Shown: positions 1 through 6,511, counted from the stretch's first letter. The stretch is DNA of 39,591 nucleotides from an uncultured Porphyromonadaceae bacterium (GCA_900547825.1 URII01000020.1:1-39591), one strand, 5' to 3'. Notes: generated by a model from the sequence alone, not told the origin. A program made the numbers and translations.

Positions 1-84
1 TCGACAGGGGTCATTCTTATTTCGCCCGCAAGGGTCATTCTTATTTCGCCCAAAGGGGTCAGTCCCGCGTGCCCGAAGGGGTCA
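1..84. repeat. 24-bp-period tandem repeat (possible mobile-element end)
   Basis: The heptamer GGGGTCA (once AGGGTCA) recurs ending at 13, 37, 61 and 84, so the period is 24, 24 and 23 bp. The first two units share GGTCATTCTTATTTCGCCC; the last two have diverged after the heptamer. The repeat ends just before sequence that reads as protein-coding. Arrays of short repeats at an element end with a terminal CA are typical of IS21-family elements, so this may be the right end of an insertion whose body lies left of the window. That origin is inference; the periodicity is directly visible. Confidence 0.6.
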
Positions 85-378
85 AACGCACGCGCCTTTT
101 CCAGGTGGCATCTTTATCTCCATTTCGGTTGGAAATCATGGGTTCAAAGATTGCGAAAACAAAAATCGCCTGTTACACGCTGGCTTGCCATTTTCGCACT
201 GCTCACCTTGATAAGCGCGTTGGTCGCTATCTTTCATTGGATTGGTACATATACACATTCACCGATTGGCGGCATCCACGGCAAGATCGGCTTTGTGTTC
301 CTTGCATTGGCAATCGGACATACTTTTAAACGCATAAAATTCTTAAAAAGAAAAGCCTATCCGAAACGAGCAGGCTGA
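85..378 (+). CDS. C-terminal fragment of a DUF4405-like membrane protein
   Basis: The frame is open from base 1 to the TGA at 376-378, but convincing protein only begins after the repeat. From about 103 it reads HLYLHFGWKSW, then a basic stretch, a hydrophobic segment (LAIFALLTLISALVAIFHWIG) and a second one after IHGKIG, ending in a basic tail. Paired helices with His-rich ends resemble the C-terminal half of DUF4405/cytochrome b-like membrane proteins of Bacteroidota. No ATG lies in frame; the first conventional alternative is TTG at 151, which would cut off the HLYLHF motif. The part encoded upstream (1-84) is repeat-derived and does not look like a transmembrane helix. I therefore infer a gene broken on its 5' side, possibly by insertion, rather than an intact small protein. 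It could also be a partial gene continuing left of the window. Confidence 0.45.
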   Translation, partial: NARAFSRWHLYLHFGWKSWVQRLRKQKSPVTRWLAIFALLTLISALVAIFHWIGTYTHSPIGGIHGKIGFVFLALAIGHTFKRIKFLKRKAYPKRAG

Positions 379-405
379 AAGACGGGACATGAGTCTAACA
401 TCTTC

Positions 406-1065
406 TTAGTCCACGCTTAGGTTTAGGAGATTGTAAGCTAAATCCTTACCAAGATTGAACGCTGCGAACAATTCCTTTGGGAAAATTGTGTTTTTATACC
501 CATTCTTTTCACTCTCACAAAACACCTCTACCAAATACTTTGAATAGTCACGGAATTGGTATGTGTTGTAGGCGCATATACGTTTTGGTGGAGTAAATAT
601 ATGCCCCACGAACATATCAATGTTGTCCATAGCTCCTTGTGGAGCGTATTCCGGTAAAGTATTCATTGTGTAGATGGTAACGGTTTTCATTTTCTTAGGA
701 GCGAGAGAGCGGTAGCCGGTTTCATATGAGCCATAAGGATAGCACAATCTTTCGAGAAATGATTTCATCTCACCTGTTATGTCCCTAAGATATATAGGTG
801 ACGCCAATACAAGCATGTCAGAGTTTGAGGCTTCTTGTAAAACCGGAGTCAAGTCGTCATGCAGGTCGCATTTCCCATAACTTACGCCTCCCTTTAGTTT
901 GCAGGCGAAGCAACTGACACACCCTTTGAAGGAGAGATCATACAGAAATATGGTCACTATCTCTGCCTTTGGGTAGATATCTCTGATACCTCGTGCGAAA
1001 GCATCACACATTTTTGAAGTATTGCCGCTCTTTCTCGGACTTCCATTTATGATTGTTATCTTCAT
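406..1065 (-). CDS. Flavodoxin-fold NAD(P)H/FMN reductase with Cys cluster
   Basis: This 219-residue protein begins with the flavin phosphate-binding loop of the NADPH-dependent FMN reductase/iron-sulfur flavoprotein group (NGSPRKSGNTSK, residues 7-18). The second FMN-contacting segment, SPIYLRDITGEMKSFLER, lies around 89-106. Between them sits a Cys cluster, C49-x2-C52-x2-C55 with C66, similar to the Fe-S ligating cluster of iron-sulfur flavoproteins but with a longer last spacing. No signal peptide or membrane segment is seen, so it should be cytoplasmic. It starts at an ATG and is divergent from an HxlR regulator, an arrangement common for redox- or quinone-responsive reductases; regulation by that neighbour is inferred. 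The substrate cannot be read from the sequence, and cluster binding is unproven. Confidence 0.8.
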   Translation of the reverse strand: MKITIINGSPRKSGNTSKMCDAFARGIRDIYPKAEIVTIFLYDLSFKGCVSCFACKLKGGVSYGKCDLHDDLTPVLQEASNSDMLVLASPIYLRDITGEMKSFLERLCYPYGSYETGYRSLAPKKMKTVTIYTMNTLPEYAPQGAMDNIDMFVGHIFTPPKRICAYNTYQFRDYSKYLVEVFCESEKNGYKNTIFPKELFAAFNLGKDLAYNLLNLSVD

Positions 1066-1083
1066 ATCTCGGTTGTTTTTCGT

Positions 1084-1127
1084 TAATTTTGTAGTGCAAA
1101 ATTAGGTGAGAATCAGCGGTAAAGCAA
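1084..1127 (-). promoter_or_regulatory. Promoter of the flavodoxin gene with palindromic operator
   Basis: On the minus strand TTG (1127-1125) is followed after exactly 20 nt by TAATTTTG (1104-1097), a full Bacteroidota promoter, leaving a leader of about 30 nt. The -7 box is one arm of a perfect inverted repeat: TAATTTTG at 1084-1091 and CAAAATTA at 1097-1104 with a 5-nt spacer. The other arm gives a TAATTTTG on the plus strand facing hxlR. It is a good candidate operator for the divergent HxlR protein. Confidence 0.6.
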
Positions 1128-1133
1128 CAACTT

Positions 1134-1186
1134 ACTAGTTGGTTTGGCCCTTACCGAAAGGTTTGTTTTGCACAAAACCAACAAGT
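1134..1186 (+). promoter_or_regulatory. Inverted repeats in the hxlR leader
   Basis: ACTAGTTGGTTT (1134-1145) and AAACCAACAAGT (1175-1186) are complementary at 11 of 12 positions. Nested inside the right arm's side is GTTTTG (1165-1170)/CAAAAC (1173-1178). They lie between the divergent promoter region and the chosen hxlR start. They could be a second operator or a leader hairpin; the sequence alone does not decide. Confidence 0.35.
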
Positions 1187-1201
1187 TCCGACATCGATAA
1201 A

Positions 1202-1576
1202 ATGGCAAAAAAATTGGACTACGAATATTGCAAGGCCGCTCCCATGCTTGAATGGATGGGTAACAAATGGGCTTTGGTGGTGCTCCTGAAAGTTTCGGAG
1301 AATGAGCCTGTAAGGTTCAACGAACTTTACAGAACAATCCCGTCTATATCAGAAAAAGTTCTCTCGCAAGTCCTGCGACAACTATACACCGACGGGATTC
1401 TTGACCGTCAGCTCTATCCCGATGTGCCTCCGAGGGTAGAATACTCGGTCTCCGATTTCGGTAAGACGCTATTGCCTCTCGTCCAAAAACTTATAGATTG
1501 GGGGCACAAGAACTTCGATACGATAATAAAACATCGACAAGACCGAGGAACGCAAGGAGTATTATCCCGCCAGTGA
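1202..1576 (+). CDS. HxlR-family winged-helix transcriptional regulator
   Basis: From ATG 1202 this is a 124-residue HxlR (DUF24) protein. An N-terminal Cys (C10) precedes the helix AAPMLEWMGNKWALVVLLKV. The recognition-helix region reads RFNELYRTIPSISEKVLSQVLRQL, and the wing PPRVEYSVSDFG. An in-frame TTG at 1139 would add 21 residues unlike the family and sits inside an inverted repeat, so ATG 1202 is preferred. Family members bind DNA as dimers, and several (YodB, HypR) sense electrophiles or oxidants through the N-terminal Cys. Divergence from a flavodoxin-type reductase fits that role, but the inducer is unknown. The last ten or so residues are polar and unremarkable. Confidence 0.85.
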   Translation: MAKKLDYEYCKAAPMLEWMGNKWALVVLLKVSENEPVRFNELYRTIPSISEKVLSQVLRQLYTDGILDRQLYPDVPPRVEYSVSDFGKTLLPLVQKLIDWGHKNFDTIIKHRQDRGTQGVLSRQ

Positions 1577-1660
1577 GATTGAAAGGAATTTTTGTATTTT
1601 TGAAAAAGAATCACATTGTTAAATTGAGTGAATTGGATTATATGATTTGCAATAGTCCGC

Positions 1661-1668
1661 TAACTTTG
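1661..1668 (+). promoter_or_regulatory. -7 box upstream of the META lipoprotein
   Basis: TAACTTTG followed by CA is an ideal Bacteroidota -7 element about 60 nt before the lipoprotein ATG. No TTG lies at the ideal 20-nt distance; the nearest (1633-1635) is 25 nt away, so the -33 box is uncertain. Confidence 0.5.
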
Positions 1669-1728
1669 CAAAAGAATACGAAACGGCATATGCTTCGTAC
1701 ATTGATTTTCAAATCAGATAAACATAAA

Positions 1729-2217
1729 ATGAAACTACAGATTAAATCGATCATTACCCTTGCTGCGGCGTCAGCAGTGATAGCGACAGGATGCTCCGGC
1801 ACTAAAACCAACAGCGCAGATGTGGCAGAGAGTGCAACATTGGAAACCGTGACGAATGCAGATATCCGGGGTCAGTGGTACATAGAAAACATTGTATTCA
1901 ATGATTCGGATTATGTACGGCCGGAAGAAGCTGTGCCCGGTGTCCGCCAATATATCAGTTTCGAGGACAGCACATATTTCATCCAAACCAACTGCAACAC
2001 AATCTCAGGGCCCTATACCGTAAAGGGTGATTCCATAACTCTCGGCGACGGAGCCATGACCGAGATGGCTTGCGACAACATGGCTACAGAGGACGCTTTG
2101 CGCAGGATCCTGCCACAGATATCCACAATAGATGTTCAGAACGATTCGGTGATTCGGCTCAATGGAGCCGCCCCGGCTGAATGTATCCTGCTTCGTAAAG
2201 CAACCGAGATGAAATAA
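1729..2217 (+). CDS. META-domain (HslJ-like) lipoprotein
   Basis: A 162-residue lipoprotein. The N-terminus has two Lys residues, a hydrophobic core (IITLAAASAVIATG) and a lipobox cysteine at residue 21, followed by SGTKTNS. The mature part fits the META/DUF306 fold: GQWYIENI, then YISFEDSTYFIQTNCNTISG (the GCNxxSG-like motif), a strand pair around GDSITLG, and TEMACDNM with a late LPQI helix. META proteins include E. coli HslJ, linked to novobiocin resistance and heat shock; the molecular role is not known. The frame is open further upstream, but ATG 1729 gives the signal peptide and lies a sensible distance from a -7 box. It is convergent with the DJ-1-like gene and I see no clear terminator in the 9-nt gap. 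Confidence 0.8.
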   Translation: MKLQIKSIITLAAASAVIATGCSGTKTNSADVAESATLETVTNADIRGQWYIENIVFNDSDYVRPEEAVPGVRQYISFEDSTYFIQTNCNTISGPYTVKGDSITLGDGAMTEMACDNMATEDALRRILPQISTIDVQNDSVIRLNGAAPAECILLRKATEMK

Positions 2218-2226
2218 TCCCGGCCT

Positions 2227-2844
2227 CTACATCACATCTCCACCAAATAAGTTGCAGAATCCCTGTTTATTGAATTGATAGTACATTTCGATGCGCTCCG
2301 GCGTGTCGTTTTCAAGCAATAAAAGCAACTCTTTTGCAAATTCGAGCGTTGCAGAGCCGTTGGCAGTCACGACGTTATTGTCACTCACAGCTTGGGCATG
2401 TATATATCCCTCAGCGTTTGTGTAATTGGTGCCGCCCCACAATTTCAGTTGCTCCAGACCGTTGCCGGTATGCTTTACTGAGTTGAGAAATCCATGCTTT
2501 GCCATAAACGACGCGGCATTGCATATTGCACCGACAATCTTGCCTTTCGCAATGGCATGCCGGACAATTGGCACAACCTGATCTGCAACAGATGTATTCC
2601 ATCCGAAGCCTCCAATCAGCACCAATGCCGCATAATCATCCGGCATCGTCGCAAATGAATAATCAGGCATAGTAAGAAAGCCGCCGATGGATCTGACTGG
2701 CTCCAAAGCCGGAGCCACCACCTTGTTGACATATTTGGGATTATCCTTCATGGCAAATTCATCGGAAGCAATAGCCTGTGAAAGATAGACTGCCTCATGC
2801 GCCGCATAGTCGGGCAAGAGGATATACAGAATTTCGTTGCTCAT
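2227..2844 (-). CDS. DJ-1/PfpI family protein
   Basis: A 205-residue protein with the DJ-1/PfpI class I amidotransferase-like fold. The early acidic residue (E17 in LPDYAAHEAVYL) and the nucleophile elbow GAICNAASFMAKHGFL with Cys108 match the family catalytic pair, and YAALVLIGGFG (71-81) is the usual strand before the oxyanion region. The later AQAVSDNNVVTANGSATLEFA (about 151-171) matches the segment ahead of the final helix. Family activities include glyoxalase/deglycase, peptidase and chaperone functions, and none can be assigned here. It begins 13 nt after the zinc-ribbon/PNPOx gene on the same strand, so the two probably form an operon. Confidence 0.8.
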   Translation of the reverse strand: MSNEILYILLPDYAAHEAVYLSQAIASDEFAMKDNPKYVNKVVAPALEPVRSIGGFLTMPDYSFATMPDDYAALVLIGGFGWNTSVADQVVPIVRHAIAKGKIVGAICNAASFMAKHGFLNSVKHTGNGLEQLKLWGGTNYTNAEGYIHAQAVSDNNVVTANGSATLEFAKELLLLLENDTPERIEMYYQFNKQGFCNLFGGDVM

Positions 2845-2857
2845 GGATTATGTAAAA

Positions 2858-3544
2858 TTAGTTTATCAGATTTTCATGAACGAACTCTCCATTTATCCAA
2901 AGGGTGGCCTCACTGCCTATGAACCGGAGAAGTAAGTAATTGGGATCAGTGGGACCACCGGGAAAATGATTGATATACCAGTCCTGCCACATTTTTTTGC
3001 GAATTGAATCGTCGGTAACTATTTCAACAGTTCCGCGCAAAGCGACACTGTCGCCGGCTGAGGAATAGCATAACCCGGCTTTGGGATTCATCCTGAAATC
3101 AGCCACTTTCTCCGAATCGGCTCCCGTTGCCATCCACACCTCGTTGCATCCTGATGTATGGCCCTTTGCCATAGGCACGGGGCGAGGAAACCCGCCAGAA
3201 TTGATTGAAGCCACTATGACTTCATTGCACTGGGCCAACAAATCAACAGCCTTTTCAACAATTGTTTTCCCGTCCTTCTGCTTCCATCGTTTCAGATGCG
3301 GGAAGAATTGGCGCATCTGCTCCTTGGCCTGTTCGGGAGTGAGATTCCACCCCGTATGCTCATTCATCTGATCTGTAAACTGTGCGCAGAAATCAATCAT
3401 CTGCTCCATAGTCATATCCTGAGTGAACTTGCCATCTTTGTAGCAATAGACGCAGTAATCCTCGTTGCGGCTACCGTCGGCGTTTGTTCCCTTGATGCCG
3501 TCATTCAGCGGCATACCGCAACTCTGACAGAATTTTTGTCCCAT
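2858..3544 (-). CDS. Zinc-ribbon/pyridoxamine 5'-phosphate oxidase-like fusion protein
   Basis: 228 residues in two parts. Residues 1-90 hold a zinc ribbon (C6-x2-C9 in KFCQSCGMPL and C31-x2-C34 in YCVYCYKDG) followed by a helical segment of the putative zinc-ribbon family. Residues about 93-228 are a split-barrel flavin-binding domain of the PNPOx/general stress protein 26 type, with VIVASINSGGFPRPVPMAK, VWMATGADSEKVADFRMNPKAGLCY and VALRGTVEIV. It is likely a cytosolic FMN- or F420-type redox or flavin-binding protein; the ligand is not determinable. Its own promoter lies upstream, beyond the terminator of the cupin gene. It heads an operon with the DJ-1-like gene. Confidence 0.8.
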   Translation of the reverse strand: MGQKFCQSCGMPLNDGIKGTNADGSRNEDYCVYCYKDGKFTQDMTMEQMIDFCAQFTDQMNEHTGWNLTPEQAKEQMRQFFPHLKRWKQKDGKTIVEKAVDLLAQCNEVIVASINSGGFPRPVPMAKGHTSGCNEVWMATGADSEKVADFRMNPKAGLCYSSAGDSVALRGTVEIVTDDSIRKKMWQDWYINHFPGGPTDPNYLLLRFIGSEATLWINGEFVHENLIN

Positions 3545-3570
3545 ATTATATTTTCCTTATTTATTCTGCG

Positions 3571-3599
3571 TAAAGTTAGCTATTATCCGTCAATTACAA
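3571..3599 (-). promoter_or_regulatory. Probable promoter of the zinc-ribbon/PNPOx operon
   Basis: On the minus strand TTG (3599-3597), 18 nt, then TAACTTTA (3578-3571). Both the spacing and the last base depart slightly from consensus, but the position about 27 nt before the ATG is right. Confidence 0.4.
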
Positions 3600-3616
3600 C
3601 ACTCATTTGAATTATA

Positions 3617-3658
3617 AAAGTGTGGTGATTGAGCGACATCACGCTCAACCACCACTTT
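3617..3658 (-). terminator. Rho-independent terminator of the cupin gene
   Basis: AAAGTGTGGTGATTGAGCG pairs, with two small bulges, with CGCTCAACCACCACTTT around a 6-nt loop. Reading the minus strand, the stem is followed by CTTTTATAATT. It lies about 100 nt after the cupin stop codon, between that gene and the next. Confidence 0.7.
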
Positions 3659-3755
3659 AGAAATTGTTTAGTGACCTATATTCTTCTACTATGACATAGT
3701 ATCAGCCCTGTGAGTTACTGAAATTATCCTTGAACAATAGATATTTATCAGGCGA

Positions 3756-4175
3756 TCAGAGCAGATCTTCTCTTTCGGTAATTTCGGCATCGGTCGATGT
3801 ATAGCCCTCAAGACTACCTTCCTTAGCCTGAATACAGATATAGGTCATAGGAATGGAAGAGGTACATTTGAGATTACGGTCACAATTGGTGGAGACCCGT
3901 ATCACCGAACCTTCGGCAATATCAACCACCTCGCCGTCAATCTGAAATTTACCTTCTCCGGAGAGAATTATATAGTTTTCCTCATTTGCCTTATGGCTGT
4001 GGAAAAAGGGAACCGAGACACCTGCAGGCAATGTGCCGAAAGATATTTCACACGATGTAGCCCCGGTCACGTCCTTGACAAACTGTTTTCCTTCGAAGCC
4101 ATGCAGGCTTCCCACTGAAGCGTGAGCATATCGCTCGCCGCTGTTGATTTTTTTCACTTCGTTCATATCATGCAT
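3756..4175 (-). CDS. Cupin-domain protein
   Basis: A 139-residue single cupin. Motif 1 reads G52-x6-H59-S-H61 followed by E65/E66 and G73 (PFFHSHKANEENYIILSGEG), which supplies the usual two-His/Glu metal site. The motif 2 region is IAEGSVIRVSTNCDRNLKC; the motif 2 His is not evident (an Asn/Cys stretch stands there), so the metal site may be incomplete. No signal peptide is seen. It is divergent from the second HxlR regulator and has a clean promoter in the shared intergenic region. A second in-frame ATG at 4166 is possible as the start. The role may be in small-molecule modification or binding; the substrate is unknown. Confidence 0.8.
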   Translation of the reverse strand: MHDMNEVKKINSGERYAHASVGSLHGFEGKQFVKDVTGATSCEISFGTLPAGVSVPFFHSHKANEENYIILSGEGKFQIDGEVVDIAEGSVIRVSTNCDRNLKCTSSIPMTYICIQAKEGSLEGYTSTDAEITEREDLL

Positions 4176-4194
4176 TAATTTATGATTTATGGTG

Positions 4195-4225
4195 CAAAGT
4201 TAATAATCGGCTGAGCCATTGTCAA
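4195..4225 (-). promoter_or_regulatory. Promoter of the cupin gene
   Basis: On the minus strand TTG (4225-4223), exactly 20 nt, TAACTTTG (4202-4195), continuing TTTGCACCATAAA. The downstream part matches the TTTGCA-centred motif beside the two HxlR-linked promoters at 11 of 13 positions. Confidence 0.65.
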
Positions 4226-4305
4226 GTAGGCACTGGCAGGTGGGTTGGTTACCACTTTGTAACCATTGCTGAGAACCATGGTATTGCAGGAGTAAAAAAA
4301 TTAAA

Positions 4306-4345
4306 TTGCAAACGATTTTTCTTTTACTTACTTTTGTATTGCAAA
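4306..4345 (+). promoter_or_regulatory. Promoter and candidate operator of the second hxlR
   Basis: TTG (4306-4308), exactly 20 nt, TACTTTTG (4329-4336), with the ATG about 16 nt downstream. The -7 box runs into TTTTGTATTGCAAA (4332-4345), which differs at one base from TTTTGTAGTGCAAA at 1087-1100 beside the first hxlR. ATTGCAAA occurs at 4305-4312 and again at 4338-4345, 33 bp apart (about three helical turns), bracketing the promoter. Confidence 0.6.
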
Positions 4346-4352
4346 TATAAAA

Positions 4353-4733
4353 ATGAACTACATGGATAGAAAGACCATTCAGGACGCGATATTCCCAGGT
4401 TGCCCGATACGTAACATACTGTCACGCATATGCGACAAATGGTCGCTCCTTGCATTGTATACACTTGAACGCACCGATGGACAGACATTGCGCTTCAAGC
4501 AACTTCAAAGAGAAATCCCGGATATATCGCAAAAAATGCTCACCGCGACACTCCGCACACTTGAAGAAGACGGCTTGGTAAAGCGGCAGATATTCGCCGA
4601 AGTACCTCCACGTGTAGAATACTCATTGACCAAGCGTGCCAATACGCTGTTTCCACATATATATTCCTTAATCGGATGGGCTTTGGAAAATTTCGAGGCC
4701 GTAATAAACGACCGCAGGCAAACTTTTTCATAA
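4353..4733 (+). CDS. HxlR-family winged-helix transcriptional regulator
   Basis: 126 residues with the canonical HxlR opening GCPIRNILSRICDKWSLLAL (Cys17 is the conserved family cysteine). This is followed by RFKQLQREIPDISQKMLTATLRTLEEDGLVKR and the wing PPRVEYSLTKRA. ATG 4353 sits just downstream of a full promoter; ATG 4362 is an alternative start. It is divergent from the cupin gene and probably controls it and itself through the motif overlapping both promoters (inference). It is about 30% identical by eye to the first HxlR in the window, so it is a paralogous family member rather than a recent duplicate. Confidence 0.88.
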   Translation: MNYMDRKTIQDAIFPGCPIRNILSRICDKWSLLALYTLERTDGQTLRFKQLQREIPDISQKMLTATLRTLEEDGLVKRQIFAEVPPRVEYSLTKRANTLFPHIYSLIGWALENFEAVINDRRQTFS

Positions 4734-4763
4734 CTTTGGCTGACGCCTTAGATACTTCCGCTC

Positions 4764-4812
4764 GGCAAAATTCAAGCGAGCTTGATTTTGCCCTCGCTTA
4801 TTCGTATCTTTA
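4764..4812 (+). promoter_or_regulatory. Hairpin-embedded promoter of the CatA-like gene
   Basis: GGCAAAATTCAAGC (4764-4777) and GCTTGATTTTGCC (4780-4792) form a 13-bp stem with one bulged T and a 2-nt centre. The right arm carries TTG at 4782-4784, and exactly 20 nt later comes TATCTTTA (4805-4812), so the -33 box is inside the palindrome. It may serve as terminator of the hxlR gene, operator for the next gene, or both. I see no second copy in the window. Confidence 0.5.
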
Positions 4813-4834
4813 AACCACAATATATCATAAAATT

Positions 4835-5467
4835 ATGAGAGAAATAGACCCGAAGGATACAACCCGCGCCTACGCTTTTGAGATGTGGATGAAAGCACCT
4901 ATGCCTATGGTCACTTTATTCCGGAAGCTTGATGTGTCGCGGCTCGTCAGAATCAGCCGCCGTCAACATCTGAAATTCAATATGCTTATGTGCTGGTGTA
5001 TCGGCCGGGCAGCAAGCCAGGTCAAGGAATTCATGATGCTCCCCGTAGGCGACAAGCTCATCCAGTATGACACTATTGCCGTCAACACCATAGTGGCCAA
5101 CAGGGAAGGAGAGGTAAGTTCCTGCGATATCCCGTTCTCACAGGACTTAAATACATTCAACGCCGACTATCTCCGGCTCACACACAAGGTCGCCGACTCC
5201 TGCGAGAATCACGACCTCGTGGACAGCATGGTCATCGGAACATCGGCATTGGCCCGGTTCGATATTGACGGAGCTGTTGGAATGTACAGCGGCGTATTCA
5301 ACAACCCGTTCATGATCTGGGGCAGATACTGCAAATGCTGGTTCAAGACAACCCTCTCGGTTTCATTCCAATTCCACCACACCCAGATGGACGGAGCCCA
5401 TGCCGCCAACTTCCTTGATTTGCTCCAAAAAGAAATCCTGAATATCAGCCAGCACAAACAGATATGA
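4835..5467 (+). CDS. CatA-like (chloramphenicol acetyltransferase family) acyltransferase
   Basis: 210 residues, close to the 210-220 of type A chloramphenicol acetyltransferases. The catalytic motif is present near the C-terminus: FQFHHTQMDGAHAANFLDLL, with H181-H182-x3-D186-G187-x-H189, matching the family HHxxxDGxH. The N-terminal part (FEMWMKAPMPMVTLF) and the trimer-interface region around 80-100 also resemble the family. These enzymes transfer acetyl from acetyl-CoA to a hydroxyl. Many chromosomal Bacteroidales members are annotated CatA-like without proven resistance, so the drug substrate is open. It overlaps the next gene by ATGA, implying translational coupling with a GNAT. Confidence 0.8.
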   Translation: MREIDPKDTTRAYAFEMWMKAPMPMVTLFRKLDVSRLVRISRRQHLKFNMLMCWCIGRAASQVKEFMMLPVGDKLIQYDTIAVNTIVANREGEVSSCDIPFSQDLNTFNADYLRLTHKVADSCENHDLVDSMVIGTSALARFDIDGAVGMYSGVFNNPFMIWGRYCKCWFKTTLSVSFQFHHTQMDGAHAANFLDLLQKEILNISQHKQI

Positions 5468-5994
5468 TTGAATCCCGACGATTGATTTTGCGGCATTGGT
5501 ACGAAAGTGACGCTGACGCACTTTACAAATATGCCTCCGACAAGAGAGTCAGCGAACTTGCCCTATGGCCATGCCACACATCCCCGGATATGAGCCGGAT
5601 GGTAATCAGGGATGTATTCGCACCAAATCCACATACATTCGCCATGGTGCTCAAAAGCTCCGCCGAACCTATCGGTTGCATAGGACTTGTGCCCCAAGGC
5701 TCCGAGCACTACCCAACATCTCCTTCCGAACGTGAGGCAGGCTATTGGATCGGCTATCCCTACTGGGGTGCCGGACTTACCACAGAAGCTCTTGAAGCCC
5801 TGATCGGATATTGCCGCGACACATTGAGCCTTGCCTCCCTCATTATCACTACCGATGAACGCAACATGGCCTCACAACGCGTAGCCGTGAAATGCGGATT
5901 CACACTCACCGACAATTACGTATTCGATGGAATTTCCAGCAAAGCCTACCGGCTATATCTGAAGAAAACGCCAACAGAACTGAGCCCTATATAA
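5464..5994 (+). CDS. GNAT N-acetyltransferase, RimJ/RimL type
   Basis: 176 residues with the RimJ/RimL-like layout. It opens IESRRLILRHWYESDADALYKYASD. A core strand precedes GYWIGYPYWGAGLTTEALEALIGY (acetyl-CoA pyrophosphate loop, about 97-120). NMASQRVAVKCGFT (about 137-150) is the conserved Asn/Ser-Gln-Arg-Val-Lys-CGF motif B. It is cytosolic. The start codon overlaps the stop of the CatA-like gene, so both acyltransferases should be co-expressed. Substrates for this subgroup range from ribosomal protein N-termini to small amines, and nothing here narrows it. Confidence 0.85.
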   Translation: MIESRRLILRHWYESDADALYKYASDKRVSELALWPCHTSPDMSRMVIRDVFAPNPHTFAMVLKSSAEPIGCIGLVPQGSEHYPTSPSEREAGYWIGYPYWGAGLTTEALEALIGYCRDTLSLASLIITTDERNMASQRVAVKCGFTLTDNYVFDGISSKAYRLYLKKTPTELSPI

Positions 5995-5996
5995 TT

Positions 5997-6449
5997 TTAT
6001 ATGGTTCCCCCTTGCCGCAACTCCAGATGCAATATCGGGAACGGTCTGCCCTCTCCGTCAACGGCGTCACGTCCCGCCACTGAAAAGCCATGCTTTCTGT
6101 AAAATTCATACGCACGGAGGTTCTGCTCATTTACATCAATCTTACGGATCCCCTTGTCCTCAACAGCGAACTTCAGCAACATGGATCCATAGCCCTTTCC
6201 CATATCATCCGGATGCACAAACAGCATCTCCACCATATCCTCGCCCAACCCTATAAAAGCACACAACTCATCTTTGTCATTCCGTACAGCATACAGATCC
6301 ACATTAGGCATATACTCCACAGGTATTTTCTTACGATAAAACTCTATATCCTCATCGGAAAGAAAATCATGCGTGGCTTTAACGGAAGCAAACCACATCG
6401 CTGTGAGCACGTCATAATCGCGGCTCAGTTCTATTTTTCCATTCTCCAT
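5997..6449 (-). CDS. GNAT N-acetyltransferase
   Basis: 150 residues from ATG 6449. The order matches YjaB/YhbS-like GNATs: SRDYDVLTAMWFASVKATHDFL at the start, AFIGLGEDMVEMLFVHPDDMGKGYGSMLLKFA carrying the Q/R-x2-G-x-G/A-type loop (MGKGYGS), and NEQNLRAYEFYRKHGFSVAGR. An in-frame TTG at 6485 would extend it by 12 residues, but that TTG lies inside the -7 box TAATTTTG (6490-6483), so it cannot be in the mRNA from that promoter. The ATG is therefore preferred. It is convergent with the preceding GNAT, with 2 bases between stops. Confidence 0.82.
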   Translation of the reverse strand: MENGKIELSRDYDVLTAMWFASVKATHDFLSDEDIEFYRKKIPVEYMPNVDLYAVRNDKDELCAFIGLGEDMVEMLFVHPDDMGKGYGSMLLKFAVEDKGIRKIDVNEQNLRAYEFYRKHGFSVAGRDAVDGEGRPFPILHLELRQGGTI

Positions 6450-6482
6450 AATGCCAATATCTATTTCAACATTATCACACTT

Positions 6483-6511
6483 CAAAATTACTGACTTATT
6501 TTGACTTCCAA
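6483..6511 (-). promoter_or_regulatory. Promoter of the minus-strand GNAT
   Basis: On the minus strand TTG (6511-6509), 18 nt, TAATTTTG (6490-6483). The expected start of transcription is near 6478, leaving a leader of about 30 nt before ATG 6449. Confidence 0.5.

Noticed and set aside
1..84. Possible CRISPR array
   Set aside because: The period is only 24 bp with no distinct spacers, and units diverge; it is a tandem repeat.
66..100. Hairpin CGCGTGC/GCACGCG followed by CCTTTT as a terminator
   Set aside because: The 15-nt loop and weak T-run make it doubtful, and it sits across the repeat/gene junction.
69..329. Open frame of 86 codons over the first membrane fragment
   Set aside because: Its protein has no family features; the other frame encodes the DUF4405-like helices.
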